Origin: Chenopodium formosanum
Lineage: Eukaryota; Streptophyta; Magnoliopsida; Caryophyllales; Amaranthaceae
Assembly: GCA_024500155.1 (NCBI GenBank)
Contig: CM044871.1
Span: forward strand, 74,508,402 to 74,572,401
Length of the DNA stretch: 64,000 bases
Direction: 5' to 3'
Every line of letters begins with the position of its first letter. The first letter of the stretch is position 1. A program made the translations under genes and the position numbers. Below the pieces are notes generated by a model that was not told the DNA's origin, did not search any database, and saw only the letters and a list, made by a program, of their open reading frames with translations. Below, piece by piece: positions 22,125-34,270 of the stretch.

Positions 22125-22235
22125 CGTCACGAAAAAGATTTTGGCGCCAATCAATGAACATTAGCGCCAGACGACAGCCTCCGTCGCCTGACGCCAGACT
22201 GCCGTAGCTGGCGCCAGTCAAAGAATAGTGGCGCC
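22125..22235. repeat. GCGCC-palindrome cluster downstream of integrase
   Basis: Words ttggcgccaat, ttagcgccag, cgcctgacgccag, ctggcgccag and gtggcgccaa within 110 bp, in the spacer between integrase and the convergent antisense gene. Confidence 0.75.
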
Positions 22236-22502
22236 AATTTACTGTAAAATGTCTGGGAATATTTCGGTGTTTTCCGGAAAATTTTCGACTTCCGTACTCG
22301 AAAATTTCCGGAAAATTAATTGTTCGGTTTTCATTGCTTTAATAAATTAAATTTAAAGTAAACAATTTAATTTAAAAGCTGCAATTTCATTAATAAAATA
22401 AATTACATTATTTATGGAATTTAAATAAAGCTTAAATAAATTAACTTTGAATTAAAAAAAAAAAAAAAAAGAAGTTTAATAATTGAAAATTAAGCAATGC
22501 TC

Positions 22503-24019
22503 TTAATCGTTTTTCTCCTTCTTAGCCCTTTTCCAATTCTTGTCTGCGTCTTCTTCCTCATTCATAATCTTAGCTAGTAGGCATCCTTTAGAGGACCTAC
22601 ATTCAATCTTTGAATAAATAGTCTCTCCCTTAGCTAGGACCCCATACTTCTTTTCTACCCAAGCTTTCTTTTCTGTGGTGTCAACTTTCCTTTTTCCTTT
22701 ATCTTTCGCAGTACTCTTCTTCTTAGGCATTATAGGTGTTTTGAACTCAATTCTTTCACCCAAGTGTTCCTTAACAGGAATCACTTTGTCACCTAGACGA
22801 CTCTTCACATCAGTTTTACTCTGATTTTTCTTCACATCCTTTGAGGGTTTCTTCATAAGCCACTTTTTCACATCATTGGGCAAAGAAGGAGGAACCTTTT
22901 GGGTAATTACTTCCCATAAAGGTCTAGCGCTCCAATAAGCATCAAATTTGTCTACTTACTGAGAGACAGGGAACTCGTAGGGACGACGAAGATCACCGAA
23001 AGGAATAGTCTGAAGTAGGCCGTATTGTCTCTTTACCCTGTAGAGATAATAAAAAGTCATTTGGGCCAAGCTTGAAAGACAGCAGAAAGGCTGCTTGTTG
23101 ACACCAACCATCTTTTTATATTTTCCACCAAGAGATGACCCACTTGATGGAAAAATTACAAGACTCGAAGACCTTCTTCCATTCGTGGCGCCCCATCTTA
23201 GAGAAGCGTTTCTTTCTTCTCACGAAGCAATTTGGAGTATACTTCTCAATGTTGTCCAGAGGGTTAATTAATTCCAGTCTTTCCATTAGCCACATCAATA
23301 AAAATTGAAATGCAAATAAATTATTATTACTATACAAAAATATATTTTTGATTTCTGTAATTAAAATTATTATTTTTCTACCTGTAATAAAATTGGAGAG
23401 CCCCGAAAAGGTGCTTTTGGATTCTTTTTTAATTCATCAAGGCTAAGCATAGTCTCTCCAACTATTAAGGGCATTGGATTTCTCCCAGATTCAATCTGCT
23501 CTAAAACAGTGGATATAATTGACTGGCCCTCATTATTTTTACCACTAGTGAGAAATAATTGATTAAGCATGCAAAAGAGAAAAGCCTTTCTTCTATAAAC
23601 ATGGAAAGATTCAGAATAAGGTCTATCAAAATAATGGCGAGCAAATTCTTTCAAATTAAATATGCTACCATCTACTATTTTTGACAGATCTTTGTCTTTT
23701 AAATTGAAGAAGCCTTCAAAATCCTTATAATAATATTCGTTTATTCTAGGGATTACTACAAGATCTGTGTAGGGAAGCCTAAAATAGCACTGAATTCTTC
23801 CGGCAAAGGGCTAATTTCATCATACCCTATTCTAAAGCAATGAATATCTACATCCCAATATTCTAGAGCGGTATGAATAAAATCTAAATCAAGATCTACC
23901 CATTTGACACCATAAATACCCCCCAAGTGAAACACATCTAACTCTTTTCTCTCCTTGGCATTAAGAGACCGACATCATTCATGAGTTTAGTTGGTAAAAC
24001 TTTTGGAAACTAGAGACAT
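22503..24019 (-). pseudogene. Antisense gene 1 of Tat element, DUF7745-like
   Basis: Runs opposite to gag-pol and convergently with integrase. From a possible ATG at 24017-24019 (block MSLVSKSFTN, then an in-frame TAA and TGA), the conserved part begins KERKELDVFHLGGIYGV and continues with LEYWDVDIHCFRIG and EEFSAILGFP. This order (tryptophan/Asp block, then FRxG and a PxxEEFxAxLG helix) matches DUF7745 proteins of plant mobile DNA. A frameshift near 23795 and an apparent intron (donor at 23380-23381) separate it from the second half, which has WVISWWK. The last 126 codons (22503-22883) are Lys-rich. Function is unknown; it lies in the position of the 'extra ORF' of other Tat elements. Confidence 0.6.
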
Positions 24020-24109
24020 GTTGTTATTTTTTTAATGCTAAGGAAAAAAATTTATTTGCTGAAATTATGAAGAAAATCGGCACAGTTTTAATCCAGGAAG
24101 GATTCGGAG

Positions 24110-24235
24110 TCAGCGCTCATTAGCGCCAGACGCCAAATATTGGCGCCTGATGCCAGAACCTGGCGCCAAATGCTAAGTGTAGCGCCTGGCGCTACACCAA
24201 AACGCGTGGCGCCAGCAGGCGCTAATGTATCTTAT
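24110..24235. repeat. GCGCC-palindrome cluster between the two antisense genes
   Basis: The densest cluster: tagcgccagacgcca, ttggcgcctgatgcca, ctggcgcca, tagcgcctggcgcta and gtggcgccagcaggcgcta lie in succession. It sits upstream of antisense gene 1 and downstream of antisense gene 2. Confidence 0.8.
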
Positions 24236-24711
24236 CGTACGAGTTTTCCAAAAAACGCGTTTTTGACCTGATTCGAGTCTGCCAATGATTTTATGGTTTT
24301 CTTATTCTTTTATATCTTTTTCTAAAAATTCATTTATTCCTTCCTCTTAATTAATATAACTATTATATTAATTTTCGGATTTTTATTTAGACTAACTTCC
24401 AAGTATTTATAAATCCAATGTTTTTTTACTTTTATTTTTCATTTTTTTTTTTTTGGGGGAGAAAGTCGGATACCCTCCATCAATAATAAAAATGACGGAA
24501 TTTTTGCGCAAAATTATTTTTCACAATCCTTTGCACACACAAACATGCACATAACAATAAAAAAATAAAAAAAATAATAAAAAAAAGCCACGATAAATGA
24601 TGAATAAACTCATAATAGTATGTATATACAAACATGTCTAAATAATGAGTCTAATTAAAGGCAAAGTTCTATACAAATTCAAAATGAAATAATAAAAAGC
24701 ACAGGAACAAA

Positions 24712-27700
24712 CTACGGCGCCAGGAGACGTACACCCATCATCTCATAAAACTGCGCCGTACGAGGAGTAACCTCTCCACCAGCTCCACCGCCAGCTCCAG
24801 TCTCCTCGGGAGGAGGAAAACTTATAACAGGACCCGTCCACCCAAGATCAACCTGGGGCTGAGGCTGCGGAGGCTGCTGCGATGACGAGCCGACCTCGTA
24901 CATCCCACCATCTCTAAGAGCCGAGGTACCCTCTCCCTGGCCTACCGGCGCAGCATGTGCACCCTCAGATGAAGAGCCTGAGCCCTCTACTGCCTCGGTA
25001 CGGGCAGCCTCAGAACGACCACCCGAACCAGTACGGCGACGTCTCGAGCTAGACCTCGCCGGATCCCTCTGCACCTCAGGTCTCGTGCGGGTACGAGAAG
25101 GAATGGGCTGACCCTGCAAAAGAAACTAAGATCAAAAACATGCAAAGTAGTTTCGGTAATGCAAAAACATAAGAAGGGAAGCTACCTCCTGAACGGCGTC
25201 GTCTCGGCGACATGTAGCCACGTTCCACATCCGGACGAGCTGGCTACGGAAGGCATCTATGCATCGTGCCATTGCCGAAACCACCTCGCGTGAGAACTGT
25301 CAAAGAAATAAGTCAGTAAACATGCATAACATATATGGACAAAAGTTGCAAATGAATAAGCATACCTGAGTCTGGTGACGAGGAATCGACCGCTCCACAA
25401 AGCGCTCGCCCTCAGGAGCCGGAGGAATCATCTCCTCAATCGTCCCATATGTCCCCTGATAGTGGATGGACATACGGGGTGGCACGAACTCACCAGGATC
25501 ACCCTGACAAAGCAAATAAAAAATCAGTAAAGCATTACTTGGGGGCTACTTAACGAAAGGTAAAAGCTAAAAATCATACAGCCACATCCTCAGCAGGTAT
25601 AGGAACTGGAGCTAACAACGGCAGTAGCTCCTCCTCATAGCACCGCCCAGGGATCGTGTAAGATCACCAAGGGGTACTAGCTCCCTCTGACATGCTCACC
25701 AACCTCGCGACATTAAACATATGACACGGTGGAGGAGCAGGAACGACAAAGGTATCTATGGAATGCTGAATAGCAACCCTCTCTCCAAGATACGCAACCG
25801 CTCCATAAGTCCCTAAGAAATAGCGCGGCTAGCCCAGGGACTGCCAAGTCGACCCACGGTCGGTACAGCACATGAGACTCCTGCAAAGAACGCCTATCAG
25901 ACAAGAATCTATCGAAGGTATCACAAAATGTTCAAATGTGCAAATAACCATACCGAGATGATCCAATCTTGGACGTAAGCAGTGGACATCCCCACACGGC
26001 GGCTGCCCCAGGAAGCACTTAGTGGAAACCTGCGCAGCGACGGTCTTGCCGACGCAGCTAAGGGAAAGTACTCGTAGAACCAGATCTACAAGAAGCAAAA
26101 TTTATCAGTGAGTGCTAACTAAAATTTAGAGCTAAACTTTATAAAAAATAAAGTATACCTCCACGACCCTCCAAAAACCAGAAAGAGCAACATTCCCTGT
26201 GAAGGATCGATGTCGACACGAGTCCCGCAACGCTCGGATGAAGTCAGCATAGGCCAAGCTGGCCCAGTCGTAAGTCCCGATCCGGTGTAGATCACGGACA
26301 GCAGGAAGGTAGTAAAGCTGCGCCCTACTACCCTTGTCAGGGGAGAACGTCCCTGACAGCAAGATAAGTGCAAAAATGCGCACCCGCTGCTCTCGGGTAG
26401 TCGCACCATCATCAAAAGCCGCTGCTAGAGTCGAGCGGCGAATCCCCCTAGCACTGAACTGAGTCGACTCTACCTCAGCTCGAGCCCGAACAGAAATCGA
26501 ACCCAACAGCTCATCGACCTCAGGAGAAAAGACACTAATCTCGCTATCGAACGGTAGCGCCACAGAGCTAAACTCCAGTCCCGTAATGAGAATGAAGTCG
26601 GTCGGAGTGACTATCATCTCACCCTGAGGAAGTGGAAAATGTTGGTGGTGTCCTAAAAGAACTCTATCAGAGAACAGACTACATGGTGACCCCTGCTGGA
26701 GGCAATCATGGCCTCTAAGGTCTCAAACAGTGCAGTCAGTCCGCAAGACTCCCATAGAAGTCTCGTCTCGTTGTCTTTTGCGATGTACATCTTGTACAGG
26801 TCGCCCAAACCGTCACAACCGGAACCGTGACAACGTGTCCTCCACTACTAGAAATAGGCTAAATTCCGACTGAATAATTCCGTCGAAAACACCCTGAAAT
26901 CCGTAGGAAATAGGGTTTCCGACAGAATTCCGTCGGAAGAGGTTGTCGGAAAATATGTTGTAGGAAAAATGAACTTTTCCGACGAAAATTCCGTCGAAAA
27001 CACTATTCCGACGGAATTATCCGCCGGAAAAATATTTCCAGGTACTGCAACAATCCGTCGTAAAATTCCGACGGATTCAATTCCGTCGAAAATTTCCGAC
27101 GGATTCAATTCCGTCGAAAATTTTCGACGGAATTTCCGTCGGAAATTGCTTTTATGAAATTTAAAAAAAATACGCCGCGCCACCACGGGCACGGCGTATC
27201 ACCACCTCCAACCACCAAAAAACCCAACATCAGCAGTCCAGAACCACCCCACCACCCACAACCACCAGATCTACCACCGACAACCACCAGATCAACCACC
27301 CACCGACAACCTCCAACCACCCAAAACACCCCTATCAACCCCAACCACACCCACTTCCTAACCCTAACCTATCCACAGCACCACCCCCACCCATACCCAG
27401 ATCCACAGCACCACAACCACCCTTACCTATCCACAACACCACCACCACTTTACCCTCACCCTGACCGAACTCTAACCAAAACACCCAAACCCTAACCCGG
27501 ACCCGACCGAACCCGACCCCACCTAAGCCCAGATCTCACAGCCACCACAAACCACTGCAAATGCTAAACGCACGCACATCAGTCACACCCACCACCACCA
27601 CCGAAATCCATATTTAAAAAAAAAAAATCGGAAACAAAAATCGAAAAATTAAAACATAAAACATACCTGAAATTGAAATATGCTTCGAATTTCAACACGG

Positions 27701-28593
27701 AAACGGTTTAACAAGGCCGAATTCGGCCATGAAAAGTGTAGATCTAAACTTTTCATGGCCGAATTTGGCCTAAAAAACCTTTCAAGTAGTTGGTTGATGT
27801 CGTTTGTGTGTTGGTCGTTGATGACGGTGGTGTTTGATGACGGTGGTTGTGTTGTTGTTGTTGTTGATGTCGTGGTGTTTGATGACGGTGGTTGTGTTGT
27901 TGTTGATGCCGTGGTGTGGTGGTTGAAAGAGGGGAAAGTACGGAGAACTAGAGAACGAGAGGAGAGAGAACAAAGAGAAGAGGAAAGACATAGATCTATA
28001 GAGGAGGAGAGGAGATCGAGAGAAGAAGATAAGAGGGAGAAGGAGAGAGGAGAACGAGAGGAGAGAGAAGTAGAGGAACGGAGAAGAGAGAGAGTGGAGA
28101 GAAGAAGAGAAAAGAGGCGGGTTGCTTAAGTTTGTTTAGGGTTTTGTAGCGGAAATGGTTTTTTTTTTTTAAAAAAAAATTATGTTTCGACGGAATATTC
28201 CGTCGGAAACTTACGACGGACTATAAATCCGTCGGAAAAGGTAATTTCCGACGGAAAATTCCGTCGAAAAATACAAAAATTCCGACGGATATTTATTCCG
28301 TCGGAAATTTCCGATGGAAAAAAAATCCGTCGTAAATTTCCCTTTTTCCGACGGAATATTGGGTCCGTCGGAAGCAGTCCGTCGGAATTAAGCTATTTTC
28401 TAGTAGTGCTCCCAACTGTGACGCCCCATCTCACCCTCTCAGAGATATGATGGACGGGAGAGAAGTACAAGGTCTGCTCATCCGACTCAGGGAGTCGGCC
28501 GAGCGAAGTGGACGGATTAGCGTCGTCCTCTACAGGCTCATGCTCCAGTCGAACGTCTCGGGACCGTGAACCAGAGCCTCACTATCTAGCCAT
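24712..28593 (-). pseudogene. Antisense gene 2 of Tat element: plant mobile domain (PMD) protein with introns
   Basis: Proposed exons on the minus strand: 28593-26159 (split by a CACTA guest), 26085-25954, 25880-25580, 25503-25366, 25294-25186 and 25113-24712; all proposed introns have GT and AG ends. The first exon has YKMYIAKDNETRLLWESCGL, then a block CSLIEFF and, after one stop, GEMIVTPTDFILITGLEF. This is the characteristic start of the plant mobile (aminotransferase-like) domain, which normally reads LIE.W....H.FHLP.GEMT.T..D...L.GL. Exon 2 has IWFYEYFP. The last exon is Arg/Ser/Gln/Pro-rich. Stops after the third codon, at the end of the CSLIEFF block, and frameshifts in exon 3 mark decay. 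PMD proteins occur in transposons and as host silencing factors (MAIN family). Confidence 0.7.
26843..28408. mobile_element. Non-autonomous CACTA element in antisense gene 2
   Basis: Inverted ends CACTACTAGAAA...TTTTCTAGTAGTG with a 3-bp duplication ctc (26840-26842 and 28409-28411). The subterminal zones (about 26870-27150 and 28185-28395) are built from ttccgacggaa/ttccgtcgga words. The interior contains only Pro/His-rich (27154-27495) and Arg/Glu-rich (27680-28129) low-complexity frames and purine-rich DNA, so no transposase. Confidence 0.93.
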
Positions 28594-29234
28594 GCTACAT
28601 TGTGTAGAATCATTATAAATTAAGGTTCTATGGTATCTAAGGTTCGCCTAGCCGCATGATACTATGTTCGCAAAAAACAGAGTACGTAGTACTAAAACAG
28701 AGCACAAATTCAAATTGAGCATACACGGCATTTTTCAAGAAATCAAACAATTTTTTGCAATACTATAGTAGTTATTGTGACAAATTGGACAAGAATTGCT
28801 AGCAAAAACATCAAGAACAAGCCACATTGTCTTCCCGGCCTTAAGAGGTTCAACAATGGTGATTTGTTTGTTTCTTCACCAAATTGAGTCAAACAAATCT
28901 CAAATTACTCCCAAAGCAATATATAAACATAATCAAGCAATTTCATGGCATAAAATTTTATAAACAAAGAGAATTAAGCAATTCTAATTTCGAATTTTCA
29001 AGAAATTCGTGAAAAAATGCATGCAAAATTCGTTAAAACCGGAGTGAGTTTGAAGGAAACTTACATAGATCGGGAAAATGGATGGAATAAGCTTTGATTT
29101 GCAACAAATTTGAGCGAATTTGGTTAAGAAATGAGCAAGAACGAGTGAATTGAAGTTCTGAGCGAATTCTCGAGCAAGAAACGAGCAACAGCAGCGGAAA
29201 TGAAGAAGAGAAGGGTATTAAAGGAAAACCCGAC

Positions 29235-29345
29235 TCTAGCGCCAAGCGTCAGACCTTGGCGTCAGTCAATAAGGCTTAGCGCCTAGCGCTAGTACCAACG
29301 TCTGGCGCTACATCCAAAATAGCGGCGCTAGCGTTATTTCAACGG
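29235..29345. repeat. GCGCC-palindrome cluster in 3' region
   Basis: tctagcgccaagcgtcag, ttagcgcctagcgctag, cgtctggcgctac and gcggcgctagcg within 110 bp. Confidence 0.75.
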
Positions 29346-29527
29346 CGTCAGATTTCTCATCCACTCAGGACGGTTGTTCCAACCTTGAGCAATATGTTTT
29401 GGGTTCCTTGGTATACCAGTTAGCCCCTCTAAGAAATTTGACACAATTTTTAGCAATCGGCTTGATTACAATTACATAAAGTGATCGACCTGATGAAAGA
29501 TCATCTCACTTAGCTTAAAGAGCCTAA

Positions 29528-29655
29528 GCATTGGCTCACCGCAAAAGGCACCGACATACTGGTTCATTCAGAAAGGCACCAACATACTGGTTCATAATTC
29601 AGCAGAAGACACCAACATACAGGTTCACAAGCAGCAGAAGTGCCGACGTACAGGC
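29528..29655 (+). repeat. Tandem array of ~30-bp units
   Basis: Four copies of 'ggcaccracatactggttca' and derivatives. Confidence 0.75.
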
Positions 29656-29699
29656 ATAGCGGAAACAAAGTTCAAGCGAGCTTTTTGAAATATTATCGC

Positions 29700-29912
29700 A
29701 ACAAATGAGGATAGCTTCAAGCGAGGATATCTTCGGCAGAGTTCCCTAGCTTGCGGAGAGTTGTCACAAACAGCTGGAGGTCATTTCAAGCAAAGCAATC
29801 TTCGATGGGGTTCTCTAGCTTGCAAAAGTCTATCATGGCGGAATTGGAGGTAGTTACAAGCGTAGCAGTCTTCAGGCGGCATTCTCTAGCTTGTAGGAGG
29901 TCGTCAACAGTA
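29700..29912 (+). repeat. Tandem array of ~70-bp units
   Basis: Three imperfect copies, each with 'caagcrarg', 'tcttcgg/atg', 'ttctctagcttgc' and 'ggaggt'. Confidence 0.75.
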
Positions 29913-31276
29913 CAGAAATACAAGGATACAATAGCAAATCGGTTATCTTCAGAGATGTGTGCTCGACGGTGCAAGATACGCGTTTCTTAACTCTTTTATC
30001 TGTTTAACTAACGCTAGTTTGCAGGTATCGGCGTTACAAGAGTGATTTAGGGTCGCAAAACGTTCTGAATCATTCTCCGTCCCTATTGATACTTTGACTT
30101 TTGTTTTTGAAACCTGCGTTTCTCCAAACTCAGTTAAAGTGGGGGCTTCTGTAGACACCCATTTGTGTCTCCCCAAAACCAAACCCGGTGATGAGTACCT
30201 TTCACATCGAATCATATTCGAATGAAGTGAAAGTGTGGAAAGTCTAGTGTTGCGGATAGTTTTAATTTCTTTTCTCTTCTCTCTGTTTTTGAAAATCTAT
30301 TTTAAGAAAACAGCCAATCCTGTTTGGTTGGTCCATGATATGGGTCCAATAGTAGTGTAGTTGGATATGGCTTGAAAAGAGCTTTACGACGATATATTAT
30401 AAGCACAATTCCGATGAATATTGAGGAAGTTATGGCCAAATTACTAAACTGGGCCCGATTTGAGCCTTATATGCGGCCCAATGATCTAAGGGAGGGCCTA
30501 ATATAGATTTACCAATCCTAATGCAATTAGGGATGGTTTTAGTCTTCTAGATTCTTCTAGAAGGTTCTTTTCATTCCTAATTCAATTAGCATTGATAAAT
30601 TGACTTTTGTTGACTTTTAGAGTTTTAATCATAATAAAAGAATGTTTTTGAGGAAAATACAATTTTATCCTCCTGTACCGTTAATTTTTATCTGATTTTA
30701 GAAAACGCGTTAGAAAGTTAATCAGCGCCAAACGCCAGTCATTAGCGCCTGGCGCTGAGGCGCTAGCGTTAGCGTCTGGCGCTAATGTCAGCGTCTGGCG
30801 CTAACCTTGTTTTTGCACGTCAGAACTCAGTTTCGATTTTCTATCTTTTTGGCTGATTTTCTCTATAAATAGCCTTCTAAAAACTCCGTTTGGAATCATC
30901 AGTTTTCATCAGTTTTCACCAATTCTCATCAAGAATCTCTTGATTACTCTCTCTCTCTTTTTTCTAAACCTACTCTTTTTCATACAAAATTCCGCATTCA
31001 CAAGACCTAGAGACACCTAGCCAAATTCGAAGTTGCCTTAGCCCTAGACGTGAAAGATTTTAATTTCTGAGGGTTTGGTCCCAAATCTCTCTTTTAACTA
31101 TTTAATTTAATTCTTTGATTTTATTATTTTCCTTGAAATTACTAACGTGTGTATTTTGTTATTAGAAAGAGATACGAGGCATCCAAGTAAGTACTTTAAT
31201 GGTTTTTATTGATGTTATTATGTAGAAATCATGCTTAGATTGTTATTTTGATTCTTAGTATCATGTCTAGGGAAAC

Positions 31277-33318
31277 TGTAGGCGTCGCTCGAAGTGCGCC
31301 TACATAAAAGCATGTGGTGAATATGCTTGACACTCATAGGAAGTGGGAATTGACATAATACGATTAGGGACAAATAAAGTAGGGAGCCGCCAACAAGTTT
31401 TTAAGTAACTTGTAAACCGTTCACAGATCATTTAAGGCAACCATGATAAAGGGACAACGATAGGCAACAACGATTGACCCGTGAAGGTTACACCCCATTC
31501 ATAATCCATGAGATTACTAACTCCATATGGTTAGGAACCACAAAAGAAGGATCGGGGATGATGGTACGAAGTGATTTATGGAGTCACATTCGGCCGTATT
31601 GGCCTCTACTCGATTCTTATAGTGAAAAATGATTCCTGCGATCTCAAAGGCATACAAACAAAATATTCAATTTGCTCCAAACTATTATTAGACTAAATTG
31701 GTTGAATATTAATGCAACACATTATTCTAAAATATCGTGATCACTTGAATTAATAACAAGATTAAAAAGGAACCTAAACCGGTTGTCCATATTATCTTAT
31801 TAGTCGTCATTTTCAATTACATATTCCCTTTAACATGCAATGTGGTGATCAATAAATATAATAAAATAAACATTAACATTGGAAGCAATTTAACCATAAT
31901 AGCGTTAGTCAAATCAAATATAAAATAACCTAATCATGATACTAGCAATAAGAAAATAAAATAAGAGTAATTAAATTAATTAATAATTACTCACATTCCG
32001 CGCGTTCCTTTAAATTGCTACATCATGAATAAACTGTTAGTAACTTCAATAAAAAATATAAAGTAAATGAAAATTAAATTAAATTAAAAGTAGAGTTGAT
32101 TTGGTCCAAACCCTCAGTTAATTCTACCTATCACGCCTTGGTTAAAGTATAGAACTTCAGGTATTGTATGGACTCCTTGGAGTGCTTAAAAAAAGAAATA
32201 GTGAAAGAATGGGGAGGCTAATGCTTAGGCTAAAGAGGGAGAAGAGAATTATTTTATGATTAAGCTTGTTGATGATTGAAAAAGGATAGATATAACCTCT
32301 ATTTATAGAGAAAAAAGAGGGGTCGAAGAATTAAGATAAGATCCGAATTAAATCGGAATAAAACTCGATAGACGACAGTTTTTGCGGTTTTTGTTTTTAT
32401 CATATCTTTTGATCCAAAAAATCGGAATAATATGAATAAGATATGGTTGGAAAGATCTTGAAGTCTAATTTCTAACCCAATTAAAATCATATTAAAATAT
32501 TATGTAGAATAAAAGATATGGCCGAAATAGTGGGACGGTGTCAGTTTTGGATAGTTGACATTTTATTCATATCTTTTTCGTTATAGCTCGGAATTGATAT
32601 TATAATATATAATTGGAAAGATAATTTCAAGGGCTATCCAACCATATAAAATTTAGATAAAAAAATATGAGTCACGAAAATAATATCTGTCTATCTTTGA
32701 ACGTCTTTCAATTCGAATATAATTAGGACTTTCAAAAAAATGAGTTTTATTCAATTTCAAACTATTTAATCTTATCTTTTCAAAAAGGATAATTAAGATC
32801 TTTTAGAAACTTATAGAAGCTTCTAATTAATCCTAATTGGCTTAGGAATGGGATTAAATAATTTGGACCCTCCACATGATCATTGGGTCGTAGGTAAGGT
32901 GGCCTTAGGTTCGGTTTGAGCTCGGTTTAATATTTTGGCCATAACTTATTCGTTATAACTCGGATTTGGGCTTATAATATATCGTTGGAAAGATCTTTTA
33001 AAGCCCCACCCGAATATTCAATCATTGGACCCAGATTATGGACCAAAATAAAATGGATTAAACGTTTTATAAAAAGGACATGAAATGAATGATTTTAAAG
33101 GATACTAAATGAATTATTTTGGGTTTAAAGGCACGAAAAGAGGAAAATAAATGAAGGTTTGGGGAAATGGGCTAGGAATTGGGTTGGTTTATGAAAATAT
33201 GGATTTGAATATGGATTTAAGCACTCCAAGAATTAAATACTCAACCCGACCAATAATGGCGGTGAAAGGTTGTTCATCATCGGGTTTGGTTTTGGGGAGA
33301 CATTTTTAGGTGTCTACA
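31277..33318 (-). mobile_element. Solo LTR of a related Tat family, minus orientation
   Basis: On the minus strand it starts TGTAGACACCTAAAAATG and ends GGCGACGCCTACA. The flanking duplication is gaaac/gtaac (31272-31276 and 33319-33323), one mismatch; the uninterrupted 5' LTR has gtaac here, so the left copy mutated. There is a TATAAATAG on the minus strand near 32300. Length 2042 bp, no internal domain. Confidence 0.88.
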
Positions 33319-33510
33319 GTAACTTTAATATCAAGTATGATTAAAAGTATGATGCTTCCTATGTTCTTCCTAATATTTATGATTATTAGTATCATGTTAG
33401 GGTTAAAGCTTTTATTTTTAATGTTTAGTGACATGCTAGGGTTTGTTATTAATCTTGTTAGTATCATGCCTAGGATCTTGCTATTTTTATTATGCTTTAA
33501 CATGAATATT

Positions 33511-33513
33511 ATG

Positions 33514-33591
<78 letters not shown>
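33511..33591 (+). repeat. (ATT)n microsatellite in 3' LTR
   Basis: Uninterrupted att triplets at the place occupied by (TTG)n in the 5' LTR. It creates a spurious poly-Ile open frame. Confidence 0.9.
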
Positions 33592-33592
<1 letters not shown>

Positions 33593-33638
33593 TTGCTTGA
33601 TATTTATTGTTATTGCTTGATCACACCTTTTATGTATG

Positions 33639-34221
33639 TGTAGGGAATATTTTCAAGCTTTTAAAATCCCACTAGCTTGAACCCCACTGTGATCATACAC
33701 TAAAGTATGGTGGCGTCCAAAAGGGAAGAAGATAGAGCAAAAGAGTCGCCAACAAATTTTAGGAACTTATAAACCGTTCACGAGGTGAAGGTTACACCCC
33801 TTAACGATTCAAGAGATCGTCAACTCCATAAGGTCTAGAACCAAATAAGGGTTCGGGGATGAAGGTACAAATCCAACCTAAAAGAGATTGAGCCTGCCCT
33901 AATAATAGGCCACTACTTTATTCTGATCGTATTCATGTGCGCTTTCTGACTAACATACAATCAATAGGATTAACCCTAAACCAGTTTATCTATGTTGGTT
34001 GAATATTAATGCACAAATAAATCTATTATTGGCGATCACTTGAAATCATAATCACAATTAACCCTAAACAAGATTATTAATATCTTATTAAGCATGATTA
34101 CAAGTACAAATTCCCTTTAAAGATGCATAAAAGGCGTGATCAAGCAATAACAATAAAAATATATCAAGCAACATAATAATAAATCAATAATAATAATCAT
34201 AAATAAAATAATCATCATCAA

Positions 34222-34270
<49 letters not shown>

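Larger units (their letters stand above)
28594..30149 (+). other. 3' region of Tat element up to polypurine tract
   Basis: No gene found. Holds a GCGCC cluster (29235-29345), two short tandem-repeat arrays (29528-29655 and 29700-29912) and the polypurine tract 'aaagtgggggcttc' (30136-30149) next to the 3' LTR. This part would be upstream (promoter side) of antisense gene 2. Confidence 0.6.

Noticed and set aside
24712..25119. Stand-alone small protein gene (135 residues, Arg/Ser/Pro-rich)
   Set aside because: It begins at a splice acceptor and fits as the last exon of the antisense PMD gene.
27154..28129. Pro/His-rich and Arg/Glu-rich open frames inside the smaller CACTA element
   Set aside because: Low-complexity DNA; no similarity to any transposase or host domain and no conserved order of residues.
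33310..33600. 96-residue Ile-rich open frame
   Set aside because: It is the (ATT)n microsatellite of the 3' LTR read as codons; the same LTR position in other copies has another repeat and no frame.
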